Assembly: GCA_028023455.1 (NCBI GenBank)
Contig: JAQFVV010012398.1
Span: 8,144,682 to 8,208,681 of the forward strand
Direction of reading: 5' to 3'
DNA length: 64,000 bases
Origin: Epiperipatus broadwayi
Taxonomy: Eukaryota > Onychophora > Udeonychophora > Euonychophora > Peripatidae
A program made the translations under genes and the position numbers. Position 1 is the stretch's first letter. Each line of letters begins with the position of its first letter. The notes below the pieces were generated by a model. It was not told the DNA's origin. It did no database searches and was given only the letters and a program-made list of their open reading frames with translations. Of the stretch, positions 22,758 through 36,183 are shown in pieces.

Positions 22758-24799
22758 TAAGCAATTTGACATCAACATTTTAAAATTTTAAGTCAGTTTT
22801 TAGAATCAACTAAAGCTATAATGCATTTTGGCAACATTCAACTTAGGTGTGAGTATATATAAGAATTGTAACAATTCTATATGTACAAGTACATACTATT
22901 TGGGTCTACTGAAGAATAATGTTAGTGATGAAATGGTTCTATCTAATGAAAGCATTTGCAGTTTTATAAATTAAACATCAATGAGATAACTGTTAATTTA
23001 AATTTAAAGATAGAAAAGTGACATTTTTTCTATTGATATATTTATAAAATATTGTACTTGCTTTTATAAAATTCATAATAATATATTCATAATAATATGC
23101 AAGTCTTCTAACAAGATCATGATGTCCAAATGAAAGTTTGTGGACAATTTTGGAAAAATAATGCAATCTCTTTATTTACGTTAGCAAACAACCCCATTAC
23201 ATGATCATAATTGTATATATTAATATAAAACAATCAAATCTTTGAGCCAAATTAACCAAGCAAATATATATAACAACAAACATTATTAAAAGCAATAATA
23301 AAATATTGTAATTTTAATAATTTTTGTGTTAAAAACATTCTTTAAAAATTATTAAATTGCGATTGTTATCAATCACTTAACGTTTTATTATACGATTTTA
23401 ATTAGTTCCTAGTTATTTCAAACATATAATCAGTTTAATAACACATTCTTTCTTTAAAATTTTACACTAGGATTATTGTTTTATTATTGCTGAGAATTGT
23501 AAATACTTGAAATTATGTTTACAATCTATTTATAATTTTAAAAATATTTTAGAGTTATGTGAAAATCTCTTATGATAATGAAAAGTTATCTTCACGGTTC
23601 ACCTAGAACAAATAATAAAAGTAAAAAATAAAAATTATATCTTCCGTTTTGGAATTGTTTATTCCCTTATATAAATAGACGGCTAATTTAATTTAAAATA
23701 AAAAAGTAAAAGTAAATTATTTATTTTTTAACAAGGTAAGATTTTACATGGTTTAACATATATTTAAGTATGTAAAAGGATGTGATATTTATCAGGGATT
23801 TGTTTAAGTACTTATATGTATTGTTCGTATATATATAAAATAAATTAATTACTTAAAATTAAATACTATATTCGTAATTATTTAAAATGTTTTATAAAAC
23901 TAAAAATGATTCAAATAACAGTTTTTTTAAAAAAATAGGTTCTAGCAATCCAGGTAGGATATCGATCATCCAATAAAAGTATAAATCTAAAGTTTAAAAC
24001 TTCAATTTTTATTTTATTTTTTATTAACATATATATTTATTTTTAAATTTATTTGTTAAATTTATTAGTAACTGATTTTGTGGCAATATCTATTAAAGTT
24101 TAGAATTTATGTATATAAGATTGCATGTATTAAAGGAGAAAAATAGATACTTTAAAAGTCTCTCTCGAAAGTAAAACAATCTCCTAGCATTCTTCTCACT
24201 ATAAATCAATAAAGAAGTCATTATTCTCCCTACAACCAAATGCTTATGGTGATAATTTGAGTAATGTTCTATTTTTGTTTTACTCTCTAAATAAGAATAT
24301 CGATAAATATTAGATAATTATTTGACTTTTGTTTTGGAGTTGAAAGAAAAACATTCTAAGTCTGAGTGATAAGAAACTGGGAAATATACATATAAAAGCA
24401 TGATGGATGGATACACTTCCACTCATTAAGAGGTATGTAGCTTATAAATATCGACAGGCAAGCATATTCTTTTTCTAAAAAAAGAGAACAAATTGTAATG
24501 ATAGAAAAATAAATATAGAGATGAATTATTATTGATTTTTTCTTTTGTATTTGTAATTTAAATTTGCAAATGTTCACTGTCTGACTAAGAAAGTGCTATG
24601 ATTATGTTGAACTTCACCAAAAGTGCACTTAGCATTATGTTATAAAAAAGAAAGAAACATTCCATTGCAAATTTCAATACAGATCAATTAATAGAGAAAA
24701 AATAGACAACAATAGTGTGAATTGCATAAGTAATAAATGGGTGCTTAATATTGAAACTAAAACATCATTCATAACTAGTTAATGATCCTTGATGCAAAG
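22758..24799. other. AT-rich spacer, nothing recognised
   Basis: AT-rich sequence with short frames of chance composition only. No clear repeat or RNA gene. Confidence 0.5.
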
Positions 24800-24915
24800 T
24801 TTTTTTTTCCATATGTCATAGCATCGGCCAGGAAGCAAACCCACAACAACCGTCTGCAACCAACTACTTGCTTGCAAGGCAGCTGCACTGACCTCTCAGC
24901 TAACAACGCTTGACA
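24800..24915 (-). mobile_element. tRNA-headed short SINE, longer variant
   Basis: On the minus strand it starts TGTCAAGCGTTGTTAGCTGA, has GCTGAGAGGTCAGTGCA (box A and D-arm-like) and CTGCCTTGCAAGC (anticodon-arm-like, loop CTTGCAA), then about 20 extra bases, then GTGGGTTTGC (box-B-like), GGCCGATGCTATGACATATG and a poly(A) run (poly-T at 24800-24808). Head and tail match the copy at 58658-58745 almost base for base; the difference is the insertion between anticodon arm and box B. No clear TSD is visible. Confidence 0.8.
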
Positions 24916-26250
24916 GTTATTTTTCTTATTTCAGTTTGAGAATTCTCTATCAGAAGTATCCATATTTTATCTTCAATCAAACAAAACTTATCAGCAAAAT
25001 CTGATTCTGAAGAATAGTTTGAACTGAACCTGAAATTTCAGCATCAAAACTAAAAAATAAAAAAATTGATTTAAATGTGGCATAAACTATGTCAGTTGCA
25101 AAATATTGAAAAGATTATTAATTTATTTAGGAAATTTTTATTGTTTTAATAAAAACTGCTATCTATAAAAGTTCTCATGGCATAATCGTAAGGACATTTG
25201 CTACCATACCCATACCAAGGGCATATGAATTTTATGAAATAGCTAATTTTTTTTAATAAGCTTAGACATTTATATATATATGAGCCATAATTAATTCATG
25301 TAGACATTTAATTAGTTTTTACTAAATGATTTTTTTCTTATATATAACTATAAAATAAAAGAATATAAAAAAAAATAGAACAGTATTTCATCCATAAAAG
25401 TGGATAAGGAACAGCAAATATTAATCTCTTAAAAATATATTTATATCACTTTTTCATAATACTCTTTTGCAAGGTTGGATAGAGAAATTTCTTTTAGTTG
25501 CTCTATTCTTCATTTTTTATCTTATGGTAGATAGGTAGTAGAGTTGATTTTAGGACTTTATATCCCAAAATATTAAGCATAAAACAATTTATATATATAT
25601 ATAATTCTTCAAAACGTTTGTATTAGACAGAAATATACAGCAAGATATATTTGTGTTATGATTTTATGCAGTAACAATATTTAGTAATTTATATAATCAA
25701 TGGTAAATAATAATAAAAAACAATATTTAATAATATCTACTTACTGAAAGCCAAAATGCCAGATTTGTTTATTTAAATGATAGTTTAGGATAAATAAATA
25801 ATATTAGATATTGGATTGATTTTTATTTTGTCTATTTTTATTTTATTTTATATGTTATTTTGGTTTGAAGTGTATATATATAAATCAAGAGTTGTTGGAT
25901 ACAATATTATATTCTGGAGGTAAATTTTAATTCTGACAATTCTGGCGCAAAAACATGTAATAAAGCCATTGATTATTTCTTAAGGTATTAATCTTATTTT
26001 CTAATAGCATAAACCCAATTACCTTCTTACCTAATGGACTTTCCACATTTTCTCTTCATACTCATAGCAAATTAATGCATAAGTTGTATCTGTAGGCATT
26101 TATACATAATTAATATTAATATTCCAGTTTTTAATATTTTCAATATGGTTATAAGTTTGATGCAATGAATCACACCTCTTTGCCATAATTCTTTAAACAC
26201 TTTGATCTTTCTAATTTAAAGGCATCCACAATCTCCATCTCATATTTACT
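24916..26250. other. AT-rich spacer, nothing recognised
   Basis: No gene-like frame, fold or shared repeat found. Confidence 0.5.
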
Positions 26251-26382
26251 GAATGGTTAGGTCATTGGTAGACTGGCTGATTCTGGAATTGTAAGTCAAC
26301 GGATTGCAACCCAGTTCTGTAGCATCAGTGGATATAACTTCTTAAGAACTCCTAAGCAATAAACTATTTAATTATTATTGCT
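26251..26382 (+). mobile_element. tRNA-derived SINE-like copy (AAGCAATAAA tail), copy 2
   Basis: Starts GAATGGTTAGGTCATTGGTA (box A-like, TGG..AGG..TTGGTAGA), then GTAAGTCAACGGATTGCAACCC (decayed box B), and ends TTAAGAACTCCTAAGCAATAAACTATTTAATTATTATTG, nearly identical to the tail of copy 1. The head differs more than the tail, as expected of an old SINE. Confidence 0.65.
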
Positions 26383-29300
26383 TTTTATTCCAAAAATATA
26401 AATATATACATATATCCCTAACAACATTAAATTTTATTACATATATATTTGGAGAATTTTTGGAAAATTATACATATGGCTATGTTAAAAATATGTATGG
26501 GAGAAAGATACAAATATAGTTCTTGTTTGTCCTTGGTGTTGGTATATATACAAAATAAATTATTACATAGTTTTGTAAATTTTTAGATATCACAATATAA
26601 TCAATAAACAATAACTAAGAGAGTCATATAAAATTTTGTTGGCACAACTTATTCTTAATCTAATATTTAGTAATTTACTGTAGGATCACATGGATTTAAA
26701 ATCTTATAGAACTTAATAAATTATTTTAACATTAATAATCCATTTTGTATCACTATATACATTAGGGCTATCTATAAAAGTACAAAAAGGTCTATGTACA
26801 TCAATAGTAAGGACAAATTAGGAAATGAATTATATGTCAGAAACATGAAACACTACAGATGCAAAGTGTATAAATTTTTCTATGACCTTATTAATATTTT
26901 AATTATATATAAAAATTAAGATTTATGAGTTGAATAACTTTAAATGTGTTAGAAAACACATAAATTATAAAAATAATAATAAAGAAATTATATGAGGGCA
27001 TAATCATAACTTCTAAGAACCTGCAGTATGATTTAACCTTAATTAAGATAAAGAAGCAATCTAAGATACTCACAAGAAGGATATCACTAATGAAACTTTT
27101 GAAGAATTTCCACAAAAATACATGCTTCTCAATCATTACATTAAATTCATTTTCAAATTTCTAAATGGGCATTCTATTAACAAAATAAGTAAGAATTTAT
27201 AGCTTGGAAAATCAAATAAAAATCTTTTAAGTCTGCTAAATTTGAACACTTAAGAACAAAAATATTTTCCCTATATGTATGAACTAAAAATCAAGCCCTG
27301 GTCCTCTTTGTGTGAGATATGGAAAAATACATTAAATGAAAAATAATAATTTAAAAATTAAAGAATTTATAAGACTTTGAGAGGAAAAATTAAGTTAGAT
27401 TAAAAGACAAATGATTCCATAAATAGTTGTGCTAAAAAATGAAACTAATGTTTCACTATTTTGTTTTTTTGTTAATAAAGACATTCTTTTGTTAATAAAG
27501 ATATTATTTAAAATAAAAATAAATTTTTAAAAAAATTGTCATTTATTTTTTTAAAGTTGTCATTTATTGACGTGGATACTTCAACTAAAATAATAAAAAA
27601 AGTCAAACGTTTCTTAACTTTTAATAAATTAGCATCAATTTTTTTTTCCCGATTCTATTCTCAATAAGAAATTTGTATTCTTCCTAAATTCCGGAAGATA
27701 CAATTTATATTTAAGCTTAATAATTTGTTTTCAAATTAATTAGTTTAATTAAAAGAAATCGCTCAGATAATGCTAATGCATTTTTATCACACCAATGATA
27801 TTCCGTTGCTGTAATGTGACGTTGTTTATGTTTACACTTTGCTTTAAACATAGGAGGAAAATATTACGCAAGCTAACTAACTGGAATAATATAAAATGAC
27901 ATTGTACACAAATACGGGTTTTCGGGTTTTAAGTAATATCCAAATTATATATTTTAATTATCGTGTTGACATAACTTAAAATAAAAATAAATAATTGCAC
28001 AAATAAGAATTATAGTATAGTTTGCATCATATACAAGTATAGAAATAAAATTGTAAATCTTGTATATGATACTAGCATGAATTAAAACATTTAATAAAAA
28101 ATAAATACTATCTGTTTATGTGATAGCAATCCGATAATTTTTTTAATGAAAAACAGCAATAATTACTCACTTCTCAGTTTCTTCTCTGAATTTTTTTTTT
28201 ATCTTATTGACTAAATATTTATAAAAAATTTGTTTCAATACGGTAATTTTAAATTATGTGTAGCAATTTATAAAGTGTATTGTGAATAGTGAATCATGCA
28301 ATGTCAGTAATATTTTCTTGGCTTAAGTTTAAATATAACAATATTTATTTTACTAGAAATTCATAAATAGTGGATGAATATTTTACAATCTTCTAGAAAA
28401 CATGTAGATGTAATCATATATATGATAGTATCTGATGTTTCCTTCAACAATTTTGGACTGCTTTACATAAAAACAAATCGAAGACAATTTAGAAAGCGTT
28501 ATTTCAGAAAATAATAAAGCCATGCCAAAAATGTTATTTATAAATTTGAATTTAAACATGGCTTCATCTATATTTCCCCGGAAGTCCCTATGCTGGAACT
28601 TAAGTGATAAATTAAATGCATTTTTGTTCTTTTTATTTTTAAATGCAAAGTCATAATTTTTTTAAAGAATAAATATGTTCTGCATATATATAATGCGTGC
28701 ATGATTTTTGTTCCTTGTGATACATATGTCTTTTGGTCCATGTATTTGCATCCAAACTTATTGTTAATATGTTTTTTTTCCTAATCTGAACTTACTATAT
28801 AGTTATTATATTCTACAAAAAAAAATTGTGCATTATGATCAGACTAGGTAATAATATTTTTCAAGTAATAATCTTCATGTACTAGTACATATTTAATAAT
28901 TAGCTTTCATTTAAAATTAACTGAAATTATATCATCTTTATGATCTGAATGTGTAAGCTGATTACATGAGGTTTTTCTAAGATCACTGCTTATGTAATAT
29001 TTCATCTCTCTGGCTGTGTATATAAGATCTTGGTGTCCAATTGGTTTCATTTTTCATTATTATCAGATTAATATGAAATGAGTGATATCTGAAAATATAT
29101 TAAAATTATTTCTAAAAAAACTGACTTGTGAAGAATTCTTATAATATGTACATATGAAGATAATTATTTAAGAAATATTTTTGTATATATATATTTGAAT
29201 GTAAATGGTTTCCAGATGAAGAATATTATGAAAATAATTAAAAGTACTTTGTTGTTATACAAGTCGCCATGAATATGAGACTATAAACTGTGCCGAAAGT

Positions 29301-30052
29301 ACTTGGCGGTAACTTTTGATCATTTTACTTATGTTTAATAGCTTCATTATCTGTGCACAGAGCACTTATATATAATAATTGTTTATAAAATTTGTTATCA
29401 CTACTTTATTGTTTTATTATTAGAAAATATTAATCACATGACCACATTCATTACATAAAAACGTGTTGAAATGCAACAATATATAGTATCATGGTTTTTA
29501 AATCATCTAATAAGTTATTAACTTTTAGTTTTATTATGCTTATAAATAATAAGGAAAGTAAATAGTCTATTTTTATTAATATTTGGAATTTAACTCCAGT
29601 GTACAGATTAAATTCTTAATCATTTCACCACTTTTCAGTTTATATTTAACATCACTACTAGGAGGAGTAATTAGCCTTATATAACTTTAGGATAATTATC
29701 AATAGCTATCAAATGTTGATGGTAATAACAGATTCTTAAACTAGTCTTTAGATATTAATATTTTTTTATTGGAGAGCACAGAATTGCTCATAGGATCCAT
29801 AAATTATCATTTATTTCTATTATTGTATTCAAATTAATGGCTTTGAAATATTTAAACCCTATAAGAATTTAGCTTAAGCCAATGTACTTAATCAACTACA
29901 TACTACCAAATAGTTGTATACACTGATCCATTAATTTATTAACAGTTTGTAGTCAAAATTCTGGGCACTAATGGTATATCATTTTATAAGATAATATTAA
30001 AAATATATAAAGGGTGTAGTAAATGCTTATACATTCACATACAGAGAAAAGC
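26383..30052. other. AT-rich spacer, nothing certain
   Basis: About 3.7 kb of AT-rich DNA. Small local features only: a 22-bp tandem duplication (TTTTGTTAATAAAGA) near 27464-27505, and a 12-bp perfect inverted repeat ATCATATACAAG...CTTGTATATGAT near 28026-28070. CpG dinucleotides are somewhat denser around 27780-27990. No coding frame is convincing. Confidence 0.5.
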
Positions 30053-30127
30053 TTTAACAAAAAGTAATTTTAAACAATTAGGCTTAACTAGCTTTCGACT
30101 AATTATTTAAAATTACTTTTTGTTAAA
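30053..30127. repeat. Short hairpin-forming inverted repeat, 28-bp arms
   Basis: TTTAACAAAAAGTAATTTTA plus CAATTA (30053-30080) pairs with 30100-30127 with one or two mismatches; the loop is 19 bp (GGCTTAACTAGCTTTCGAC). No ORF. A tiny MITE or solo palindrome. Confidence 0.8.
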
Positions 30128-30289
30128 ATTTTTTTTTGTTTATTCACATATATGCATTTACATTAATTGAGGTAGAGCTCTACTATCATTACAATTGTCT
30201 GTAGTAAATGTGCATAACATTTCTATGCAGATACACTTAATGCTCTTTATAATTAGTAGGTCCAGAATATGGAAAATGTTACTGGTCAA

Positions 30290-30813
30290 AACTCTTAATT
30301 ATCATAATCATTGATTCAATTTTTGTAAGATTACTACAGTATAAGGTACTAATCATTTTATAATAAAGTTACAGGTCATATATTAAAATATGCTATTTAT
30401 ACTATCAGCCCAGATCAAGCATATTAGCCAGCAATAATATAAAATACTAACTGGTGTATGGTAAAATGATGGATTATATACACAGAGTTAGAATTTATAT
30501 TCTAGGATTTTAAGTGAGAGCAAACATTAAACACCATGTGATTAACAAGACATCAATTATTATCATAATCATTGACTTGATTTTTTTATAAAAATGCTAC
30601 AATACAAAGTATTAGCCAGTTTATGATGCATTAAGAGATGTTGTTCATGTCCTAACATTTTAGCTCAGAGTAAGCACATCTGCCTATAATAATATAAAAT
30701 ACTAACTGATATATGATAAAGTGATGGTCATATACACAGAGTTACCATTTATGTTTTGGGATTCTAGGTCAGAGCAAGCTGTAAATCCCAAATAATCAAC
30801 AAGATATAAGTCA
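30290..30813. repeat. Tandem duplication, ~262-bp unit, two diverged copies
   Basis: Copy 1 (about 30290-30552) and copy 2 (about 30553-30813) share, in order, ATTATCATAATCATTGA, ATAATATAAAATACTAACTG, TATACACAGAGTTA and AACAAGACAT/AACAAGATAT. Many substitutions separate them. Confidence 0.8.
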
Positions 30814-32631
30814 TGTTAATTGAAAGTATTTTTAACCTCTTAAAAAAATTTATTTATTAAATTAAATACAAATATCACATGATTTTGGTTTACTTTCAAC
30901 ATTTGCATTAAAATAATAATTTGTACTATATCACTCTACTTTCTAACTATCTTAGTAAGAATAAGAATTAAATGATTATTAGAGGGCAATCATAATCAAA
31001 AATTGGTTGGCATGAGCTCTAAAAATCTTTGGGTATTTGTATATTTTCAAAACATTAGCTTAGATAATGTAATAGAAGTAGTAATATATATTAGATGTTT
31101 ACTATGTTGAATGCTATGTTTAATCCAATGCTCACCATAAAAAAGTCAAATAATGTGACATTAGACTAGAAATTATCTAATATTAAATAAATGCTCTTAT
31201 TTATATATATATATTGCTCAAGGATAGAGAGATTTAAATGGAATACCATACAACTTTTTCATATGCTTATTTATATGCTTACAAAAACAATTCTTTCATA
31301 TCTATTCTAGAGCCATCTATTATAAGTTTAAGCCTTCAGTAGACACTAGGTAATATAATTCTATAATATTTCCATCTTGAATAATATAAAAAGAAAATGC
31401 CAGCTTCTAGAAGCATAAAAACATTAGTTTCAACTTTAATTCCTAGTTTTTATTAATAAAAACAAAAGCAAGAAATGATCTGACGATAATAATATTGTAT
31501 CACAATAGCATTAGTATTCATTATTTTCTTAAACATACAATAGATAGCTCTAAAAATGGACCAAGTTAATTGTTCTTGGATATAGTGCATATGGTTTAAT
31601 ATATAATATTTTTTTACCAAAATTTCTGAGATGCCTGTAGTTATTAATATTCTAGAAATATATACTTTAATAAAGAGATTTGTATCTTAAAGATTCTAAA
31701 ATTATGTAAAGCCATTTAATTGCATAGTAGAATTAAAAGAAAATTCTGGTTGATATAAATAATCAATGACTTCTCCTAAATAATCAGTAAATGAGAAACT
31801 GGAATTTTATCTAGTATCAGAACTATATAGGTGTTATCATGAAATTATAAAATGGATTTCTAATATCAGTTGTTTTACACTCTATTAAATTTTATAGAGC
31901 TCTCAGAATAATATTGTATGAGGTAATGTGTATGTGTATGTTTTGTTTTTATTTACATTTACTTACTGTATTAACATTTTATCTACATGCTATAGTTCTT
32001 TGTGAGTAGTTACTGAAAATGATGATCTACATTTTAATTGGATTCATGAAATCACTTCTGGGAAGTAGAAGTCATTCATGATTGATTTAATGTAATCATC
32101 AAAAATATTATCTTTAATTTTTTGGCTGTTAATATTTTTTAGTTTTTAGTCTTCTATATTCAAAGTCAACTTATCCATGTTATAAGTTGTTGCTAATGAT
32201 GATAATGATATTTCACTCTGCAGTTATATAAATAATGTAAATAATATAGATATTTATACAAATAAAACAATTAATAATAAATACATATATAAACAGATAA
32301 GCACTGATAAAATAGTGAAGTTTTATTTATTTATTAGTTAATTAATCTTAGCCCATTTTATTGTTTTAAGGTTTAACATAAAGATTTATTAATACACAAT
32401 GAAGATTTTTTTTATTGCTTGTTTGAGTAAGTATTATTTTCTTCATTTACATTGATATTTTTGACTAATATGTATGTATCTTATATCTGTATATATATTT
32501 TTTTCTTTAGCATTCTGCTTTGTAACTTGCCATGGAACCTTTATTGGGAGTGTAAGTTTTTTTAAAAAAATTCATTCAAAAATATATGCTTTATGGAATG
32601 AAAATATATACTAAACTATATATATATATAT
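30814..32631. other. AT-rich spacer, nothing recognised
   Basis: AT-rich, ending in a (TA)n run at about 32617-32631 into which the LTR element at 32632 is inserted. Confidence 0.5.
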
Positions 32632-33584
32632 TGAAACAGTATACTCCTTTGGAATATATTTATTACTGTAAAAATTAAGTAAATGTATAGAAAAGAATTT
32701 TATTAATTTAAAAGTATGCAATCATTGATATTTTAAAATATTGAGTTGTTATTATTAATTTAAAGACATTATATATTCTTTATAAATAAAAATTGATTTT
32801 ATTAAAAGATAACACAAAATGATATTCAAGTGTTTAATTTAAAAATATTAATTTTAAAAAATTGACAATTAGTTTTAAATAATTTTAAAATTGACTGTAG
32901 ATGTATCTAGTGTTCTATTGCCAAGTAGCCAAGAATGATTTTTTATCAAGAAAACTGTTTTGATCACATGAACAGAATTGCAAAATTTAAAAAGAAAAAC
33001 AGTGGATTTTAAACTCTCAAAATGAACTTGAAAATAAGCAGTTTAAGACTTCAATGGATAATCTACTTCATGTTTTCATTTATCATAAATAAGATTACAT
33101 CAAAATCATGATTTTTTTCAACACCTTTATTTAGGCCTATCTTCTATATTTCAAATAAATCACCATAATGAAGAGATCATCTGCTATATTTATAAAATTG
33201 TGAAAAGACATTTAAGTTTATTTTCTGGTAAATGAGTTAAAGTGATGAAACAATTTACAAGTCTCTATTAAATATTTTGTTTAATTTATAATAAATCATT
33301 TTTATATACATAATTTTATGCTGATATTAATTATTTATAATTAATCAATTGTTAAATATATCAGTTACTATGTGTGTAATTATCAAAACTATATGCATGT
33401 AATATTTTCAAAATGTTTTAAATATAATGTTCAAAAATCATACAGAGATAATAAATGATAGTTTATTTTATTTTATAGATGTCACGTTTTATTACAGATT
33501 ATGAAATATATAATCTGTTTTATTTAATGATATTTATAATTTTAAATAGTGATTCTTTAAATAGTGATAAATATTTATTTTACA
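32632..33584 (+). repeat. 5' LTR (~953 bp)
   Basis: Begins TGAAACAGTATACTCC and ends ATATTTATTTTACA. It is collinear with 37202-38120; conserved landmarks include GCCAAGTAGCCAAGAAT (near 32920-32936), TCTTCTATATTTCAAAT and ATTATGAAATATATAATCTG. No obvious tRNA-complementary primer site follows it, so this end is less well supported than the start. Confidence 0.75.
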
Positions 33585-34427
33585 TATATGAGATTTGACT
33601 GATACTGTATGTATTGGCAACTGAGATATTATTGTTATGTGTAGCTTGATATTATTGGTTAGTTTCAGTTATAAATTCCTATGGCTTTATTTTATAATGA
33701 TTTTATTTTTATAGTGAATAGCTTCTAAAGCATGGGTAATGTTTATATCTTTATAAATAATATGATGATAGTGAAGAATTAATATTTAAATATTTTATAT
33801 ATTTCAGAAATGTTATTTTTATGCCATTTCCTAGAATAATATAATAGAAAGTTAAGCTTATATATAACAATCATTTTACCAATTGCTTAATTTTATAGTT
33901 CTCATTGCACAGGTTACAGTGATACTAGGTAATGAGATAAGGATAGCTTAGTTGGTTTTGGAAATTTCTCAGATTGTTGATCATACATGTATTTGTTGAT
34001 TTTATATATTAATTTAAATACTGGTAACTATTACAATAACATTATTATTTTGTTTTTTAAATAAATTATTTTGTTTCTTTTATTACTGACTATTACTTGA
34101 ATTATAAAATATAAAATATTGATATCCAAATTAATAGGTATTCAAATGTAATTCATGCTGGGTAAACTTGTTTTTATTTTAAGATTTATTATTAGTTAGA
34201 ATAGTTTTATTTTGTTATTCATAACTTCCCAATATTTCTTTGTAATTGTGACTTTATTAGCAAACTTAACTTTTTCTTTGGTATTTTCTTTCATTAGTTA
34301 ATAATATTAAATTACAATTTGTTACAGGAAGAAATCTAGCTTTATTATCTAGTGGTGCCTTCTAGTAAAATTATATATGGAACTATTTATCTATTACAGA
34401 GGGATATTTTTTTTATCATTTAGCTTT

Positions 34428-35130
34428 CCCAACTTTGGGCAATGATAAACGTATACCCTGAAAAAAAGATTAATTCTTATATTTTTTATCATTTTGATGA
34501 TCCAATTCATTGGAGCTTCAATAAACGTATACTCTGAGATAAAAAAAAAAACTTGACAACCCAATTCATTGGGGCTTGATAAACTTATACACTGAGATAG
34601 AGGACTAATTTTTATTATCATTTTGATAACCCAATTCATATGGCTTTGATCAACTTATACCTTGAGAGCAAAAAAATAGTTATTTGTATTTTATTATTAT
34701 TTTGGCCACATAACTTCCTGAGCTACAATAAACACATACATGGGAGATTAAAAATAGTATTTTTGTTTAAGATTTGACATTTTAATTTTAAAGATTTTGA
34801 TAAAGTTATACCATGAAATAGCATATTTTTATATATTGCTTCTTTTTCATATGATATGCTCTTATTTATTAGAGTTTTTTTTTTTAATTTGCATTAATGT
34901 GTAAAGCTTGATAAGCACTCTGAGACATTTAAAAATATAGGAAATTTTGACTCATTCAGTGATTATGGCCTGATAAATTTTACGTATTGATTTTAATAAG
35001 TTGTGTTTTTATCATTAATTAGATAGAAGTAAAGCATCTTGAGATATTGAAGAATATAACTTTTTATATAAATTTTGGCTTCCCAATTTGATGAATTTAT
35101 AATAAAAAGGAAAACTTTGAGATAGTTAAT
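34428..35130. repeat. Decayed tandem array in the LTR-element leader
   Basis: Repeats built on CCAATTCATTGGGGCTTGAT, then AAACTTATAC and CTGAGATA, start at about 34428, 34498, 34556, 34625 and 34704, with spacings of roughly 60-80 bp. Further decayed versions of the AAAGCTTGATAAG...CTCTGAGA core occur near 34779, 34892, 34960 and 35082. The minus-strand frame 34394-34639, with recurring MNW/PNELG-like peptides, is only an image of this array. Confidence 0.75.
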
Positions 35131-35360
35131 ACAATTTAATGATTTTTAAAAAAATTTCAAAGATATAAGTTTGAATATTATAGAGCCACATATATTTTTC
35201 TTTATTATAAAATACATTTTGTGTTATTTAACAATTTTAAAATTAAGCAGTAAAGTAAAGTATTAATTGATAGTTTTTATGAAAATAGAATGAAGAGAAT
35301 TTATCTGGTTTTGTTTCTGTTCTTGGGAGAAAACATTAATATTTCAATTATTCATGTTAA

Positions 35361-36080
35361 TGAAACAAAATGCAAATGAACATATAGAAAAAGATAGTGA
35401 TCAATTAAAGGAGGTTAGTAATATAAGTCCTGAGCCACAAGTTGAAGTAGTAGAACCAGAAAACCTTGAGATAACCTTTAAAAAAATTCAGATTGTAATT
35501 ATGGAAATAAATCTATAAAAATAGATGTGAAGAAAGAAGATTATGATATGTTTAATATGGAATTATTTAGTCAAATATTGCAAAGAATGGAGCAAAGAAT
35601 GAATGAAAAATTTTAGCAAAAAATGGATGAGAATAAGAATCAAATGAATAAAAATATGCAAAGAATAGAGCAAAGAATAGATCAAAGTATGAATGAAATA
35701 AAACAAAATTTGCAACATAAAATGGATAACAATAAGAATCAAATTCATGAAAATATGCAAAGAATAGATCAAATGAATGAAAATTTGCTACAAAATCAAC
35801 AGAGAATGGATGAAAATGAATGAAAAACTGCAACACAAAATGGATAAAAATCAGAGAAAAGTGATGGTAAGTTTTAAAATGATAAAAGAAGAAATAGGAT
35901 AAGTTCAGTATGAAATGAAAGAACAGTTAGAGGAGTCTAGGATAAAATTAAGTGATAAAGTTCAAAAAATAGGAGAAAGGATTGACAAAGTAAAAGAAGA
36001 AATGAATATAGTACCAAAGGATTTTGAGGAAAAAGAAGTTAAAATAGATAATTTTCAGATGAAATTGCTGATAATGTAAA
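35361..36080 (+). pseudogene. Gag-like coiled-coil region
   Basis: A likely start at 35361 (MKQNANEHIEKDSDQLKEV) leads into acidic sequence, then a stop near 35517. A second stretch (about 35545-35823) is a striking Met/Gln/Asn/Lys/Glu-rich heptad-like repeat with recurring QRMEQRMNE, KNMQRIEQRIDQ and HKMDNNKNQ: a long coiled coil. After a one-base shift near 35815 it continues as NEKLQHKMDKNQRKV, EQLEESRIKLSDKVQKIGER and VKEEMNIVPKDF to a stop near 36078. N-terminal coiled coils of this kind are common in Gag of animal LTR elements, but no capsid core or zinc knuckle is visible, so 'gag' is inferred from position between LTRs. Confidence 0.55.
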
Positions 36081-36183
36081 TATCATTAAAGAGTCTAAAG
36101 TTAATATAGTTGCTGCTGATGAATATTAACTTGAGGTAGGTAGCATATAATCAGTTAAAGATAGTTCACTTTGTACAAGAGAA

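Noticed and set aside
34394-34639. Minus-strand frame with recurring NELG/MNW peptides
   Set aside because: The peptide repeats come from the tandem array in the LTR-element leader, not from a protein.
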